From Myxococcales bacterium (lineage in GTDB: Bacteria > Myxococcota_A > UBA796 > GCA-2862545), in assembly GCA_019634415.1 (NCBI GenBank), contig JAHQVJ010000057.1, positions 62,001-126,000 of the forward strand: a DNA stretch of 64,000 nucleotides. The letters are read 5' to 3'. Made by a program: the position numbers and the translations under genes. This document shows positions 34,114 through 43,084 of the stretch, in pieces. The notes beneath the pieces were generated by a model. That model did no database searches. It saw nothing but the letters and a program-made list of their open reading frames with translations, and was not told where the DNA came from. How positions within the stretch are numbered: the first letter of the stretch is position 1; each line of letters starts with the position of its first letter.

Positions 34114-35553
34114 ATGACTCTGCCGCGTGTGGGGATGCTGTCCATCCTCCTGATGGTGCCGGCGCAGCGGCGGTTCGACGGCCCACTGCTCGACCGGCTG
34201 CTCGAGTCCATGACGGACGATCCTCTGCTGCACGCCGACCTGTGTGAAGACGGCAACTTCGTGGCCATCGTGATGCCCGACGGCGAATCCGAGTATCGCT
34301 GGCCGTGGGACACCCGAGCGTGGGAAGAGGAGGGCCCCCCGTTCTACACGGACGTCCACTTCACCATCGCCCACCAGTTCGCCCCAGGTGTGCCCAAGAG
34401 CCTCGTGGAAGGGGAGACGGACACCTTCGTCATTCGATATCCGTACGTCGCGGACGACGACGGGGTGTATCGGCCCGGGACGCCCCATGGCTATCCACTG
34501 CCTCCCACGCTGGGTGAGTGGTACCTCCTGGCGGCGCAGTACTACGACGCGACAGGCTTCACCGACGACACACCGTGGATCCTGGAGCTCGCCCCACTTC
34601 GGAAGCCGCCGCCCTATGTGGTGCCGTTGGCACAGCTGCAGCGTGCCTATGACGAGTGGTGTGCTCGAACGGACCTCCTGTCGGCGACGAGCTCTCGAGA
34701 TCGATTCTGGGAACGCCTGCAGCAGCGAGAGTCGGACTGTACGGATGGGCTGGACAACGATCGGGACGGCACGGTGGACTGCGAGGACCGGGACTGCGCA
34801 TCCGTCGACTGTCCAGAGATCTGCGCCACCTGGTTCGACAACGACGCCGACGGCAAGAAGGGCTGTGCAGACAGCGACTGCGCCATGAGCCCCGACTGTG
34901 TGGAGCTGATCTGCTCCGATGGCGAGGACAACGACGAGGACACCCTCACGGACTGTCAGGATCCCGACTGCAACAAGCCGGGTAGCCCGTGCCTCGTGCC
35001 CCACGAGAACACCGAGGCTTGGTGCCAGGACAGGGTGGACAACGACGGGGATGGAGCGCTGAACTGTGACGATTCGGACTGCGCCCGCACGCGGCACTGC
35101 GGCGAGAACACGCTGGCGAAGTGCTTCGACGAGGAGGACAACGATCGGAGTGGCGCCTCGGACTGTGCCGATCCGGGGTGCCAGCGCTTCTGTGTGGAGA
35201 GCACGGAGGCGGGCACGTGCAACGACTGGGTGGACAACGACGGCGACGGTCTCGTGGATTGTATGGAGTCGGACTGTGCGCTCGACGTGACCTGCAACGA
35301 GCGGGATGCCATTCGCTGCAGCGATCACCAGGACAACGACCGAGACGGGGTGACGGACTGTGAGGATTCCGACTGTGACGAGCTCGAGTTGTGTACAGAG
35401 ACGCACTGCTTCGACGGAATCGACAACGATGCCAGCGGTCGGCGGGACTGCGACGACCCAGATTGCCACGGGGTCGTGGATGCGGTGACCGGCCAGTCCT
35501 GCCCACGGCCTCACAGCGACGATCTAGAGCACCGCGACCATCGACTCCGTTGA
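34114..35553 (+). CDS. Secreted protein with eight Cys/Asp repeats
   Basis: A 479-residue protein with a cleavable signal (end near MVPAQ). Residues 25-205 form a unique globular N-terminal domain with many Trp/Tyr and no recognised family. From about 206 to 460 there are eight repeats of the pattern C-x-D-x2-D-N-D-x-D-G-x2-D-C-x-D-x-D-C, the Ca-binding Cys-rich repeat common in myxobacterial secreted proteins (similar to thrombospondin type 3 loops). The tail is short and hydrophilic, without a sorting tag, so it may be freely secreted. GGAG lies upstream of the ATG. Confidence 0.85.
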   Translation: MTLPRVGMLSILLMVPAQRRFDGPLLDRLLESMTDDPLLHADLCEDGNFVAIVMPDGESEYRWPWDTRAWEEEGPPFYTDVHFTIAHQFAPGVPKSLVEGETDTFVIRYPYVADDDGVYRPGTPHGYPLPPTLGEWYLLAAQYYDATGFTDDTPWILELAPLRKPPPYVVPLAQLQRAYDEWCARTDLLSATSSRDRFWERLQQRESDCTDGLDNDRDGTVDCEDRDCASVDCPEICATWFDNDADGKKGCADSDCAMSPDCVELICSDGEDNDEDTLTDCQDPDCNKPGSPCLVPHENTEAWCQDRVDNDGDGALNCDDSDCARTRHCGENTLAKCFDEEDNDRSGASDCADPGCQRFCVESTEAGTCNDWVDNDGDGLVDCMESDCALDVTCNERDAIRCSDHQDNDRDGVTDCEDSDCDELELCTETHCFDGIDNDASGRRDCDDPDCHGVVDAVTGQSCPRPHSDDLEHRDHRLR

Positions 35554-35562
35554 TTGTCGCGG

Positions 35563-37131
35563 TCAGTCGGTGGCTTGCTCCTCGAGGCTGGTGGTCACAT
35601 CGTCGACGTGAACCGTGGCGCCGGCTCCTGCTGCCAGCGTGAGCCGGGTGTGGAACACGGGTCGACCCAGCTGTACTCGCGCTGTGGCGTTCAGCGTGTG
35701 CTGCGTCCACTCGGTGGTGAGCGCCAGCTGCTCGGTGGTGGAAGCGACGGGTTCGGTGCCCAGTGTCTGATCGCGGAAGTCGAGGGTGATCTCGGCCGTC
35801 TGGCCAGCCTGCTCGGCCCGCAGCCACACGGTGGCCGTCACGGTGTCGCCGTCGGACGCGGGATTGGGCTGGTGGATCTGGGCACCGTCGGCGAGCTGCA
35901 CGAACCAGCTCCCTGTGTGCGCGGCTGCGGCGTCCTCGATGCGCGTCACACCGGGGTCGTCGTGGTAGCGCCAGCCGTAGCCGCCGAAGGGAGCCGTCTG
36001 CTCGAACCCGCCGTTGGCGACGTCGCCGCCCACGCCGAAGCCACTCACCACGTCGCTGGGCGAGGCTTCCCACCCGAGGGTGGCGTGGACGTGGTCCACC
36101 AGCACTTGGGCCATCCCCGCGTGATCGGTCTCGCAGCCGTGCCACTGCTCGAAAACCCACGGGAAGACAGCCCAGCTCAGATCGGGGTCGGCGCGGCCCT
36201 CGGCCACCTGCTGGACGAAGCCCGCGGGCTCGCCCTCGCTCCAGCCGAAGGCGTTGAACAACACGATGTGGGCCGTGGGGTGGGCGGCGCGCAGGGCGTC
36301 GAGCAGTGCATCGTAGTCGTCGCGAATGCGGGGCTCGGGGCGCCCCACGTCGTTGGCGCCCAGGTTCACCACCACCAGATGGGCGGGGAAGGCGTCGAAG
36401 TCCACGGCGGAGGCGGGGTCGTACCAGTCGGTGCGATCGAAGCGCTGCAGCGCTCCGGCCAGCGTCTCACCGCTGGTGGAGATGTTGTGGTAGCTGGCGT
36501 TCAGACGGCGCGATGCGATGCCAGCGTAGGTGAAGTGGCTGCCGCTGTTGGCCCAGCTCGTGTCGTTGCGCTCCGACTCGAGCGAGTCGCCTGCGAGGTT
36601 GGAGTCGCCGTAGAAGACGATGCGACGGGACGGTGGCTCGGGAAGGGGCAGCGTGCCTGCTTCGGCGGTGCGCACCTGGAAGCCCAGGAACGTGGCGGAG
36701 GTGCCGCGGTAGGTCTCCTTGACCAGCTGCACGTGGTGATCGGTGTCGGGCAGCCCCGTGGCCAGCTGATGCAGCGTGTGGCTCGGAGTGGCCTCGATCT
36801 TCACGGAGCCTGCGTGGTCGCCGTCGAGGATCACGCGGAAGTACTCGGGCGCGTCGCCGGGGTCGATCTGAGCGATCAGGTCGGTGCCGCGGAAGGCGAT
36901 CTCCACGGAGGCCCCCTGCCAACCCACCCAGGGTGCATCGGGATCGGTGTGATCCCAGCGTCCGGTGTAGCGGAGGTTCGGATCGGAGGGGGCCACCTCG
37001 ACGTCGCGTAGGCCCGTGGCGGGCGTGGTGGTCGAGGTGGTGCTGGTGTCCACCAGGGGCGTGTCGCTGGCGGTGCCGGTGGTGGCCCCGGTGCATCCTG
37101 CGACGAGGGCGACGATGACGATGCGATGCAT
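35563..37131 (-). CDS. Lipid-anchored CE2-like carbohydrate esterase with C-terminal CBM-like module
   Basis: A 522-residue lipoprotein (ALVAGC, Cys13). After a Thr-rich linker a jelly-roll domain (about 45-160) precedes an SGNH esterase with GDSN (nucleophile Ser), LGANDVG and D-x-V-H near VDHVHATLGW. This order, jelly-roll then SGNH, is that of family CE2 polysaccharide deacetylases. A third domain (about 365-520; NGGFEQ...WRYHDDPG...) looks like a CBM4/9-type carbohydrate-binding module. It is likely to remove acetyl groups from plant or algal polysaccharide. The start at ATG 37131 gives a typical short lipoprotein signal; a GTG 18 bp upstream overlapping the previous stop is an alternative. 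Confidence 0.86.
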   Translation of the reverse strand: MHRIVIVALVAGCTGATTGTASDTPLVDTSTTSTTTPATGLRDVEVAPSDPNLRYTGRWDHTDPDAPWVGWQGASVEIAFRGTDLIAQIDPGDAPEYFRVILDGDHAGSVKIEATPSHTLHQLATGLPDTDHHVQLVKETYRGTSATFLGFQVRTAEAGTLPLPEPPSRRIVFYGDSNLAGDSLESERNDTSWANSGSHFTYAGIASRRLNASYHNISTSGETLAGALQRFDRTDWYDPASAVDFDAFPAHLVVVNLGANDVGRPEPRIRDDYDALLDALRAAHPTAHIVLFNAFGWSEGEPAGFVQQVAEGRADPDLSWAVFPWVFEQWHGCETDHAGMAQVLVDHVHATLGWEASPSDVVSGFGVGGDVANGGFEQTAPFGGYGWRYHDDPGVTRIEDAAAAHTGSWFVQLADGAQIHQPNPASDGDTVTATVWLRAEQAGQTAEITLDFRDQTLGTEPVASTTEQLALTTEWTQHTLNATARVQLGRPVFHTRLTLAAGAGATVHVDDVTTSLEEQATD

Positions 37132-37145
37132 GCCGAGAGCGTACG

Positions 37146-39425
37146 TCACATGCCGATGGGGGGTCCCGGAGGCGCAGGCAGACTGCCCGAGGCTGCGGGC
37201 GCTGGCGCTGCGGGCCGTGCCAGGTGGCGTCGGATCATCTGTGCCACCAGTCGCTCTCCGGCGGACCGAGGGGAGCGCGCGACCCAGGCGGCCAGCCGCT
37301 GATCCACCACGGCGCGCACGTGGGGGGCTGCCTGCTCGTCGGCGGACAGCCGCATCAGGGCCACGGCTGTGGCGTGCAGCACCTGTAGCGCCACGTCGGG
37401 GTCAGCCACCGAGCGGGCCTTGGCGATCACGGCGTCGATCACGCCTCCGGGGGAGGGCACCTGGCGATCGGCGCGATGCTGCCGATGGAGCCGCGCCAGG
37501 CGCTGGGGATCGAGCAGCGGCTCGAGCGCCAGCGCTGCCGCGGTGCCGGCGGCGGCCAGGGGATCGAAGCTGTTGGCGCGACCCGCCAGGCGCTCGCGCT
37601 CGATGGCGGCGCCCGGAGCGGCGGGCAGCAGCAACGCGACGGTGGCGTCGTCGATGACGAGGGCGTCGAGCGTACCGAGCACCGCGGACAGCGCCTGCCG
37701 CTGGGTCGCGGCGTCCACCGGCGTGGCTCGGGGCTCGGCGTCGCCGCGCACAGCGTAGCGGTAGTGCAGGCCGCCGAGCTGGCGGGCGGCGGCCTGCAGC
37801 TGGTAGCGGTGGAGCAGGTAGACCAGCGAGAACGCGTCTTGCAGATCCGACAGGGGGCGACCCGCGGCGATGCGGTCCTGTCCGAAGCGCTCCAGGGCCA
37901 CTGCGCGCACCTGTAGGAGTCGCTGCAGCTCGGCCACCGGATCGGCGCCGTTGTCCCACAGGTGTCCGCGGGGATTCGCGGCTCCCATGGGGCGGGCGTC
38001 CCGGTCGGTCACGTAGGGGAGCTTCGCGACGTCGTCGATGGGGCGGTCGCCGTAGCCCCATCCGATGGCGGCGATGTCCCAGGGTCCCACGCCCACGGCG
38101 TAGGCGCGAGAGGTGTCGATGTCGCCGTCGACGACGCGCAGCCAGGGGGCGGGGTAGTCCATGACGGAGGCTCGCCCGTCGCTGCTGGCAGCGAAGTTGT
38201 GCATCAAGCCGAGCGTGTGTCCCACCTCGTGGGCGGAGAGCTGCCGCAGCCGAGCCAGCGCCAGCTGCTCCGGATCGTCGTCGGCGCCGGTGCCAGTGCG
38301 ATCGGCGCCGAGCAGGGCCTCGAACAGCAGGCGATCGTGGCGGACTCGCTGGCTGCCCAGGGTCACGTGTCCCTTCACGATCTCACCGCTGCGCGGATCG
38401 AGGATGGCGTCGCCGTAGGACCAGCCACGGGTGGCTCGGTGCACCCACTGGATCACGTTGATGGAGGCGTCGTAGGGCGAGGCGTCGTCGGGCAGCACCT
38501 GAACCTGGAACTCACCGCGCATGCCGGCGTTGGCGAAGGCCTCCGCCCACCACTCGGCACCGTCCACCAGCGCCTGCCGCACGGGCTCGGGGGCGCCAGA
38601 GTCCACGTAGTAGATCAGCGGGCCGTCGCCCCTGCGGTGCCGTGCGATCCACTGCCGGACCAGGGGTGCTCCCGGAGGGCTCGCGTGCTCTAGGTAGGAC
38701 GGACCGAAGAAGCCCCCGCGCGGGTCGAAGGCCTTGGGGGTGTAGCCGTCGTCGGGCAGCGCCACCCACAGCTGTGCCAGATCCAGCGTCAGGGAGCGCG
38801 GATCCGGTGTGACCGAGGCCACCTCTCCCCCTGCATCGGTCCCGGCGAAGGTCACCCGCGCGAAGAAGGCGAGGTTGTCGTCGAAGCCCAGCGTGCGATC
38901 TGCCAGCACGCGGCTGCGCTCCGCGTCCACCGTGAAGCTACCTTGCTCCGACGCACGCAGCCGATCGGCCACACCATGTAGATCCGTGGAGAGGAATGCG
39001 GTGGCGTCCACCAGCACGGCGTCTGGGGAAGTGGCCACCACCGGCAGGCTCGCGAGCACCGAGATGGCGAAGGACTCGCGCACGGCCTGTGCCTCGGCAG
39101 GGTTGTCGGAGTCGGCCCGGTGCCCGGTGTTGTGTTGCTCGAGGAGCACCCGGTCCCCGGCGTGGGCGAAGGTCACGTGGCGAGTGCGACCCAGCTGCCC
39201 GCGGTCGAGGCCCACCGGGTTGCTCCCCAAGCCGGCGGGCAGCGCGGTGGCCAGCAGCATGCCACCCAGGTCGCCGTCGTCTGCGGGGAGCTGCACCAGC
39301 ACCCGATCCCCCCCGACCCAGGCCGTGAAGGGGCCCGCCCGCTCCTGCAGGCCGGCCGTGGCCTTGGCGATGGGGTCCCGGGCGCCCTGGGCGGTCAGGA
39401 TGGCGATGGATAGCAGTGGCAGCAA
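37146..39425 (-). CDS. Secreted zinc metalloprotease, metzincin HExxHxxGxxH (DUF5117/DUF4953 type)
   Basis: A 759-residue exported protein. HEVGHTLGLMHN with His399, Glu400, His403 and His409 is the metzincin zinc site, and MDYPAPWL supplies the Met-turn. The preceding segment AILDPRSGEIVKGHVTLGSQ and the N-terminal domain match the DUF5117/zinc-dependent protease family of Bacteroidetes and Proteobacteria. The start is a TTG at 39425 with GGAGG 5 bp upstream, giving a signal ending near TAQG-A. The CE2-like esterase gene follows 14 bp later on the same strand, so the two may be expressed together. The physiological substrate is unknown. Confidence 0.9.
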   Translation of the reverse strand: MLPLLSIAILTAQGARDPIAKATAGLQERAGPFTAWVGGDRVLVQLPADDGDLGGMLLATALPAGLGSNPVGLDRGQLGRTRHVTFAHAGDRVLLEQHNTGHRADSDNPAEAQAVRESFAISVLASLPVVATSPDAVLVDATAFLSTDLHGVADRLRASEQGSFTVDAERSRVLADRTLGFDDNLAFFARVTFAGTDAGGEVASVTPDPRSLTLDLAQLWVALPDDGYTPKAFDPRGGFFGPSYLEHASPPGAPLVRQWIARHRRGDGPLIYYVDSGAPEPVRQALVDGAEWWAEAFANAGMRGEFQVQVLPDDASPYDASINVIQWVHRATRGWSYGDAILDPRSGEIVKGHVTLGSQRVRHDRLLFEALLGADRTGTGADDDPEQLALARLRQLSAHEVGHTLGLMHNFAASSDGRASVMDYPAPWLRVVDGDIDTSRAYAVGVGPWDIAAIGWGYGDRPIDDVAKLPYVTDRDARPMGAANPRGHLWDNGADPVAELQRLLQVRAVALERFGQDRIAAGRPLSDLQDAFSLVYLLHRYQLQAAARQLGGLHYRYAVRGDAEPRATPVDAATQRQALSAVLGTLDALVIDDATVALLLPAAPGAAIERERLAGRANSFDPLAAAGTAAALALEPLLDPQRLARLHRQHRADRQVPSPGGVIDAVIAKARSVADPDVALQVLHATAVALMRLSADEQAAPHVRAVVDQRLAAWVARSPRSAGERLVAQMIRRHLARPAAPAPAASGSLPAPPGPPIGM

Positions 39426-39463
39426 CGGCTCCTCCCGGGGCCAGGATAGTCGCAGGGGGTCCC

Positions 39464-40318
39464 GTGTCTGCTCGTCACGTCGCTTGGTCGTTCCTCACAC
39501 TGCTGGCCTGCGCCCCGGCGGTCGCTCCAGCGCCCCCTCCCGCTGCCGACCCTGGCCCACAGCAGCCGGTGCGCGAGGCCGAGCCCTTCGGGCTGCCGGT
39601 GGCCCAGCCAGCGCCGCTGTCGGAGGGGGATCAGGCGGCGCGTGCCGTGTGGCTGGGGCTGTCCGACACCACCAACCAGTGCCCGAGCGTCTTCGACTAC
39701 CACCCCGACGGGGGCATGCGGATCTTCGCCTGCCACCTGCGCACCCACCTGTCGCTGCAGCGCCTGGGCGAGCTGTTCGGCAAGCCCATCTTCCGGTCCG
39801 GGCCACACACCGCGGTCGAGATCGCCTACACCGACGGCTCCTTCGGTGCCTACGATCCGGCCTTCGTGCAGTGGATGTCGGACACGTTCGTGCCCGGTGC
39901 TGCCGACACGGCCCTGCGCGAGCGCACCCAGCCCCTGTACGACACCTTCGCGCAGCCGCTGGCGCGTACGTTCGAGTTGGTGCATCGCAAGCTGTACGCT
40001 CCGCAGACGGCTGCGTGCATGCAGTCGGAGAAGGCGCTGTACCAGCAGGCGATGAGCGAGGGTGTGACGGGGTACTACGAGCGCTGGTTCGGCTTCTTGG
40101 CGCCTGGCTTCTGTGCCCAGTCCACCCCAGCCGAGGGCTTCGTCGACTGGGAGGACTTCGAGGTCAACGAGAACGGGAACGTGGTGAAGAGTGTCGTGGG
40201 GTTCTGGCTGCGGCGCTCCATGGACGGCACCGACGAGCTGTGGCACGCAGCGCTGCTGAAGCTGCTGGGCGCCTACGACAGCGACTGGCTGGCGGAGCTT
40301 CAGCGTGGTGGGAGGTAG
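39464..40318 (+). CDS. Hypothetical lipoprotein
   Basis: A 284-residue protein with lipobox LTLLAC (Cys16), a Pro/Ala-rich spacer of about 40 residues and a globular domain with four cysteines and many aromatics. No family is recognised; there is no zinc-protease or SGNH motif. The GTG at 39464 follows a GGGGG ribosome site. It is divergent from the metzincin gene, with only 38 bp between start codons. Confidence 0.75.
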   Translation: MSARHVAWSFLTLLACAPAVAPAPPPAADPGPQQPVREAEPFGLPVAQPAPLSEGDQAARAVWLGLSDTTNQCPSVFDYHPDGGMRIFACHLRTHLSLQRLGELFGKPIFRSGPHTAVEIAYTDGSFGAYDPAFVQWMSDTFVPGAADTALRERTQPLYDTFAQPLARTFELVHRKLYAPQTAACMQSEKALYQQAMSEGVTGYYERWFGFLAPGFCAQSTPAEGFVDWEDFEVNENGNVVKSVVGFWLRRSMDGTDELWHAALLKLLGAYDSDWLAELQRGGR

Positions 40319-40335
40319 CGTCGGGAGGGGTGAGC

Positions 40336-40989
40336 TCAGTCGCCGACGGCCAGCAGCGCCTCGGTGAGCTCTGGCAGCGCGGCGGCTGCCCAGGCCAGGG
40401 GGATCCCCGTGAGGCGTCCGTTGTAGGCACCATCGGCGTCCCACCCCCAGTGCACGGCCACTGCTCGACCGCGCCGGTCCACCACGGCCGAGCCCGACGA
40501 GCCCCACCAGGTCTGCGCGCTGTACTCGGCCAGCATCACGCCGTCGATGGGGGCTCGCTCCGTGAGGATCTGGCCGAAGCTCACCCGCAGCGGCGCACCA
40601 CCTGGGTGCCCCAGCACCGCCACGGCTTCCCCGCGCTGGGGCAGCTCTGCGATCCGTGTGCGCAGGTAGTGCAAGTCCACGCCGGACCGATACAGCGCCA
40701 CGTCCTGTACGGGATCCTGGGCCACCAGGCGCAGCGGGATGGGCTTGCCGGTGCGCGACATTCGGCCGACGGGGGTGTCGCCGAGGGCCAGGGCCACGTG
40801 GTGGTTCGTGAGGACCAGCCGCGGCGCCACGGCGAAGCCCGTCGCGTGGCCCAGATCCACGATGGCGTCGCCGGCCCGCAGGATCTCCACGGCGTCCACC
40901 TCCCACAGGGCGTAGAACTCACCGAGCTCGTGATCGTCGAAGTCGACAGCTGCAGCCGTCGCCAGGCCCAACCAATGCGCGAGGATCAT
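40336..40989 (-). CDS. Exported trypsin-like serine protease
   Basis: A small (217-residue) chymotrypsin-fold protease. The catalytic triad is visible as His in LTNHHVALAL, Asp in VQDVALYRS and Ser in WWGSSGSAVVD. Residue order and length fit a stand-alone S1/S6-type domain without a PDZ domain. A signal peptide is suggested by LGLATAAAV, with the mature enzyme starting near VDFDD. The ribosome site (AAGG) is weak. It lies between a convergent lipoprotein gene and the LysR gene on the same strand. Confidence 0.86.
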   Translation of the reverse strand: MILAHWLGLATAAAVDFDDHELGEFYALWEVDAVEILRAGDAIVDLGHATGFAVAPRLVLTNHHVALALGDTPVGRMSRTGKPIPLRLVAQDPVQDVALYRSGVDLHYLRTRIAELPQRGEAVAVLGHPGGAPLRVSFGQILTERAPIDGVMLAEYSAQTWWGSSGSAVVDRRGRAVAVHWGWDADGAYNGRLTGIPLAWAAAALPELTEALLAVGD

Positions 40990-41012
40990 GGGGCCTTGGA
41001 CCGCGATGGGGG

Positions 41013-41930
41013 TCAACGGTTCCTGGGCGTGGCTGGGGAGTCGAAGCGCTCGGCCAACAGGTCCACGAAGGCGCGTACCCGCAGCGGGAGGAGCTTGGCG
41101 CTGGGGAAGAGCACGTGCCAGTGGGCTGGGGGCAGGGTGAAGTCCTGCAGGACCTCGATCAGCGTGCCGCGCTGAACGGCGGTATCGGCCAGGAAGGAGG
41201 GCAGTCGAGCCAGCCCCAGCCCGCGCTCCGCGAGATCGCGGAGCAACAGGTAGCTGTTCACGCAGATCGTGGGAGGCACGTCGACCGTCCAGGTCCTGCC
41301 AGCCTCCCCGAAGCGCCACGCCGCAGGTGCACGACGATGGGTGCGCACCAGGCAGGCGTGGTCCGCCAGCGAGTCGGGATCCTCGGGCGGGGAGTGCTCC
41401 GACAGGTAGGCAGGGCTGGCGTAGACTCGGAGAGGGCCGGTGCTGCCGAGGCGGCGCGCAACCAGGCTCGAGTCCTCGAGGCGACCCATTCGGATCGCCA
41501 GGTCGAATCCGTCCTCGATCAGATCCACGCGGCGGTCCGTCAGCTCCACCTGGACCTCCACCTGCGGACACCGATCGCGGTAGGCTGCGAGGACGTCGGG
41601 TAGCAGGTCCGTGCACAGACCGAGCTCCATCGTGGCCGTCAAGCGCAGCAGGCCGCTGGGCACGATCGTTCGATCCTGCAGCGTGCGTCGTGCAGCCTCC
41701 AGCGCCTCGAGGGCCGGTGCGACCTCGTGCAGGTACCCACGGCCGGCTTCCGTCAGACGGACGGTGCGTGTGGTGCGCTCCAGGAGTCGTAGCCCCAGGT
41801 GAGCCTCCAGGCGTGCCACCTTGGCGCTCACGGTGGAGACCGGGACGCCGAGCGCTGCACTGGCCCCGCGAAAGCTCCCGAGCTGTGCCACCTGCACGAA
41901 CAGGGACACGGCGTTGAGGTCCATCGTCAT
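41013..41930 (-). CDS. LysR-family transcriptional regulator
   Basis: The N-terminal winged helix-turn-helix is plain: LNAVSLFVQVAQLGSFRGASAALGVPVSTVSAKVARLEAHLGLRLLERTTR. The effector-binding domain follows, with TATMELG, ESPVxD-like VEVQVELTDRRVDLIEDGFDLAIR and the C-terminal LRVRAFVDLLAERF. It belongs to the large group related to DmlR/CrgA. Length is 305 residues. It is divergent from the DUF4437 cupin gene across 73 bp containing two ATTG/CAAT palindromes, so it probably regulates that gene and itself. The effector is unknown. Confidence 0.95.
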   Translation of the reverse strand: MTMDLNAVSLFVQVAQLGSFRGASAALGVPVSTVSAKVARLEAHLGLRLLERTTRTVRLTEAGRGYLHEVAPALEALEAARRTLQDRTIVPSGLLRLTATMELGLCTDLLPDVLAAYRDRCPQVEVQVELTDRRVDLIEDGFDLAIRMGRLEDSSLVARRLGSTGPLRVYASPAYLSEHSPPEDPDSLADHACLVRTHRRAPAAWRFGEAGRTWTVDVPPTICVNSYLLLRDLAERGLGLARLPSFLADTAVQRGTLIEVLQDFTLPPAHWHVLFPSAKLLPLRVRAFVDLLAERFDSPATPRNR

Positions 41931-41978
41931 TGTCTGGCTCCATGGACAATCTGTTCAAGATGGCCCGATTGTCTCAAT
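41929..41978. promoter_or_regulatory. Candidate LysR binding sites in the divergent promoter
   Basis: ATTGTC (41929-41934) and GACAAT (41945-41950) form an inverted repeat with a 10-bp spacer, overlapping the LysR start; a second palindrome ATTG-TCT-CAAT lies at 41968-41978. The AT-rich arms stand out in this GC-rich sequence. LysR proteins usually bind two such sites, one for recognition and one for activation, between divergent genes. Confidence 0.6.
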
Positions 41979-42003
41979 AGCGAGTCAATCCTAGAGGGAG
42001 TGC

Positions 42004-43047
42004 ATGCCACTCACCATCGTCGCTGCCCTCGCGGGGTGCAGCATGTCGGTCGACGCTTCGTCGACGGGAGCTCCCATGACAGCCACTCCTCCCACCTCCT
42101 TCTCCGAGGTCTACGACCGCGTCGGGAGCACCCGCTTCGTCGCACCCGAGATCGATCTCAACGCCGCGCTCCGAGCGACTGGCCAGCCGCAGAGACTGAC
42201 GCGGTGGACGGCCTGGGACGCGGAGGTCCGCAAGGCGCTCGACCCCGATGTGTACCTGCCGAGTCGCTTCGCGTCCTCCACGGTGTGGGGGGAGGATCTG
42301 GTGGACACAGCCACCACCTCGTTCCTGCGTCACTCCCGTCAGCGGTCCTGGGTGGACGGAGCCTGGGTGTCCGTGGTGGAGCGGGTCACCCTCGATCCCG
42401 TGCAGCAACGGATCTGGTTCGTGGGGCTGCGCCAGGCCGTGGGACCCGATGGTCGGACCGTTCGGGCCACGTCGGAGCAGCCGCTGTTCGTGGTGGAGCA
42501 CGGCGTGGAGGGAACCGACGACGATCCCATGCTGCACTTCGCAGTGGCCCTCCGCACGTCGTCGGAGGACGCGTCCTTGGTCGCGCCGTTGGCGACGATG
42601 ACGGCGCTTCAGGTACCCGAGTACGTGCAGATCTACCTGTCGAGGACATCGGGGTCCGTCGGTTCTCGAGCCACCGTGGAGGACGCCCACGAGACGCCCG
42701 CCGCCCGAGTGCAGTGGGCCCGCCCGTTCGGCCCCCGCGGACCGCAGATGGCCACGCTGTGGGGCGATCCCGCGACGGGCCCCCACGGATCGCTGCTGAA
42801 GTTCGCGCCTGGTGCCGACAGCGGACTGCACACCCATCCGCACGACAGCACGGGGCTCGTGGTCCAGGGCACGCTGGTGCACACCTACGAGGGCCAGCCT
42901 CCGGGTGTCACCATGGGTCCGGGCAGCTGGTACTTCGAGCCTGCCGGTGTGCCCCACGTCAGTCGCTGTGGCGATGCGGAAGCGTGCATCGTGCTGGTCT
43001 ACAACCCTGGCCCTTTCGGGTTCGAGCCCGCGATCTCGTCGAGGTGA
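42004..43047 (+). CDS. Lipoprotein with DUF4437/cupin domain
   Basis: A 347-residue protein with a lipobox at the end of a 12-residue signal (AALAGC). The N-terminal half (about 30-230) is a beta-rich region. The C-terminal part, WGDPATGPHGSLLKFAPG...HTHPHDSTGLVVQGTLVHTYEG...PGSWYFEPAGVPH, is a cupin with H-x-H and a later His as the metal site and resembles DUF4437. Two cysteines follow the cupin. The enzymatic role is unknown. A GAGGGAG ribosome site precedes the ATG. It is probably controlled by the divergent LysR protein. Confidence 0.83.
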   Translation: MPLTIVAALAGCSMSVDASSTGAPMTATPPTSFSEVYDRVGSTRFVAPEIDLNAALRATGQPQRLTRWTAWDAEVRKALDPDVYLPSRFASSTVWGEDLVDTATTSFLRHSRQRSWVDGAWVSVVERVTLDPVQQRIWFVGLRQAVGPDGRTVRATSEQPLFVVEHGVEGTDDDPMLHFAVALRTSSEDASLVAPLATMTALQVPEYVQIYLSRTSGSVGSRATVEDAHETPAARVQWARPFGPRGPQMATLWGDPATGPHGSLLKFAPGADSGLHTHPHDSTGLVVQGTLVHTYEGQPPGVTMGPGSWYFEPAGVPHVSRCGDAEACIVLVYNPGPFGFEPAISSR

Positions 43048-43084
43048 CCACTGCATGGCAGGATGGCGGAGACCCGGAGGGACC

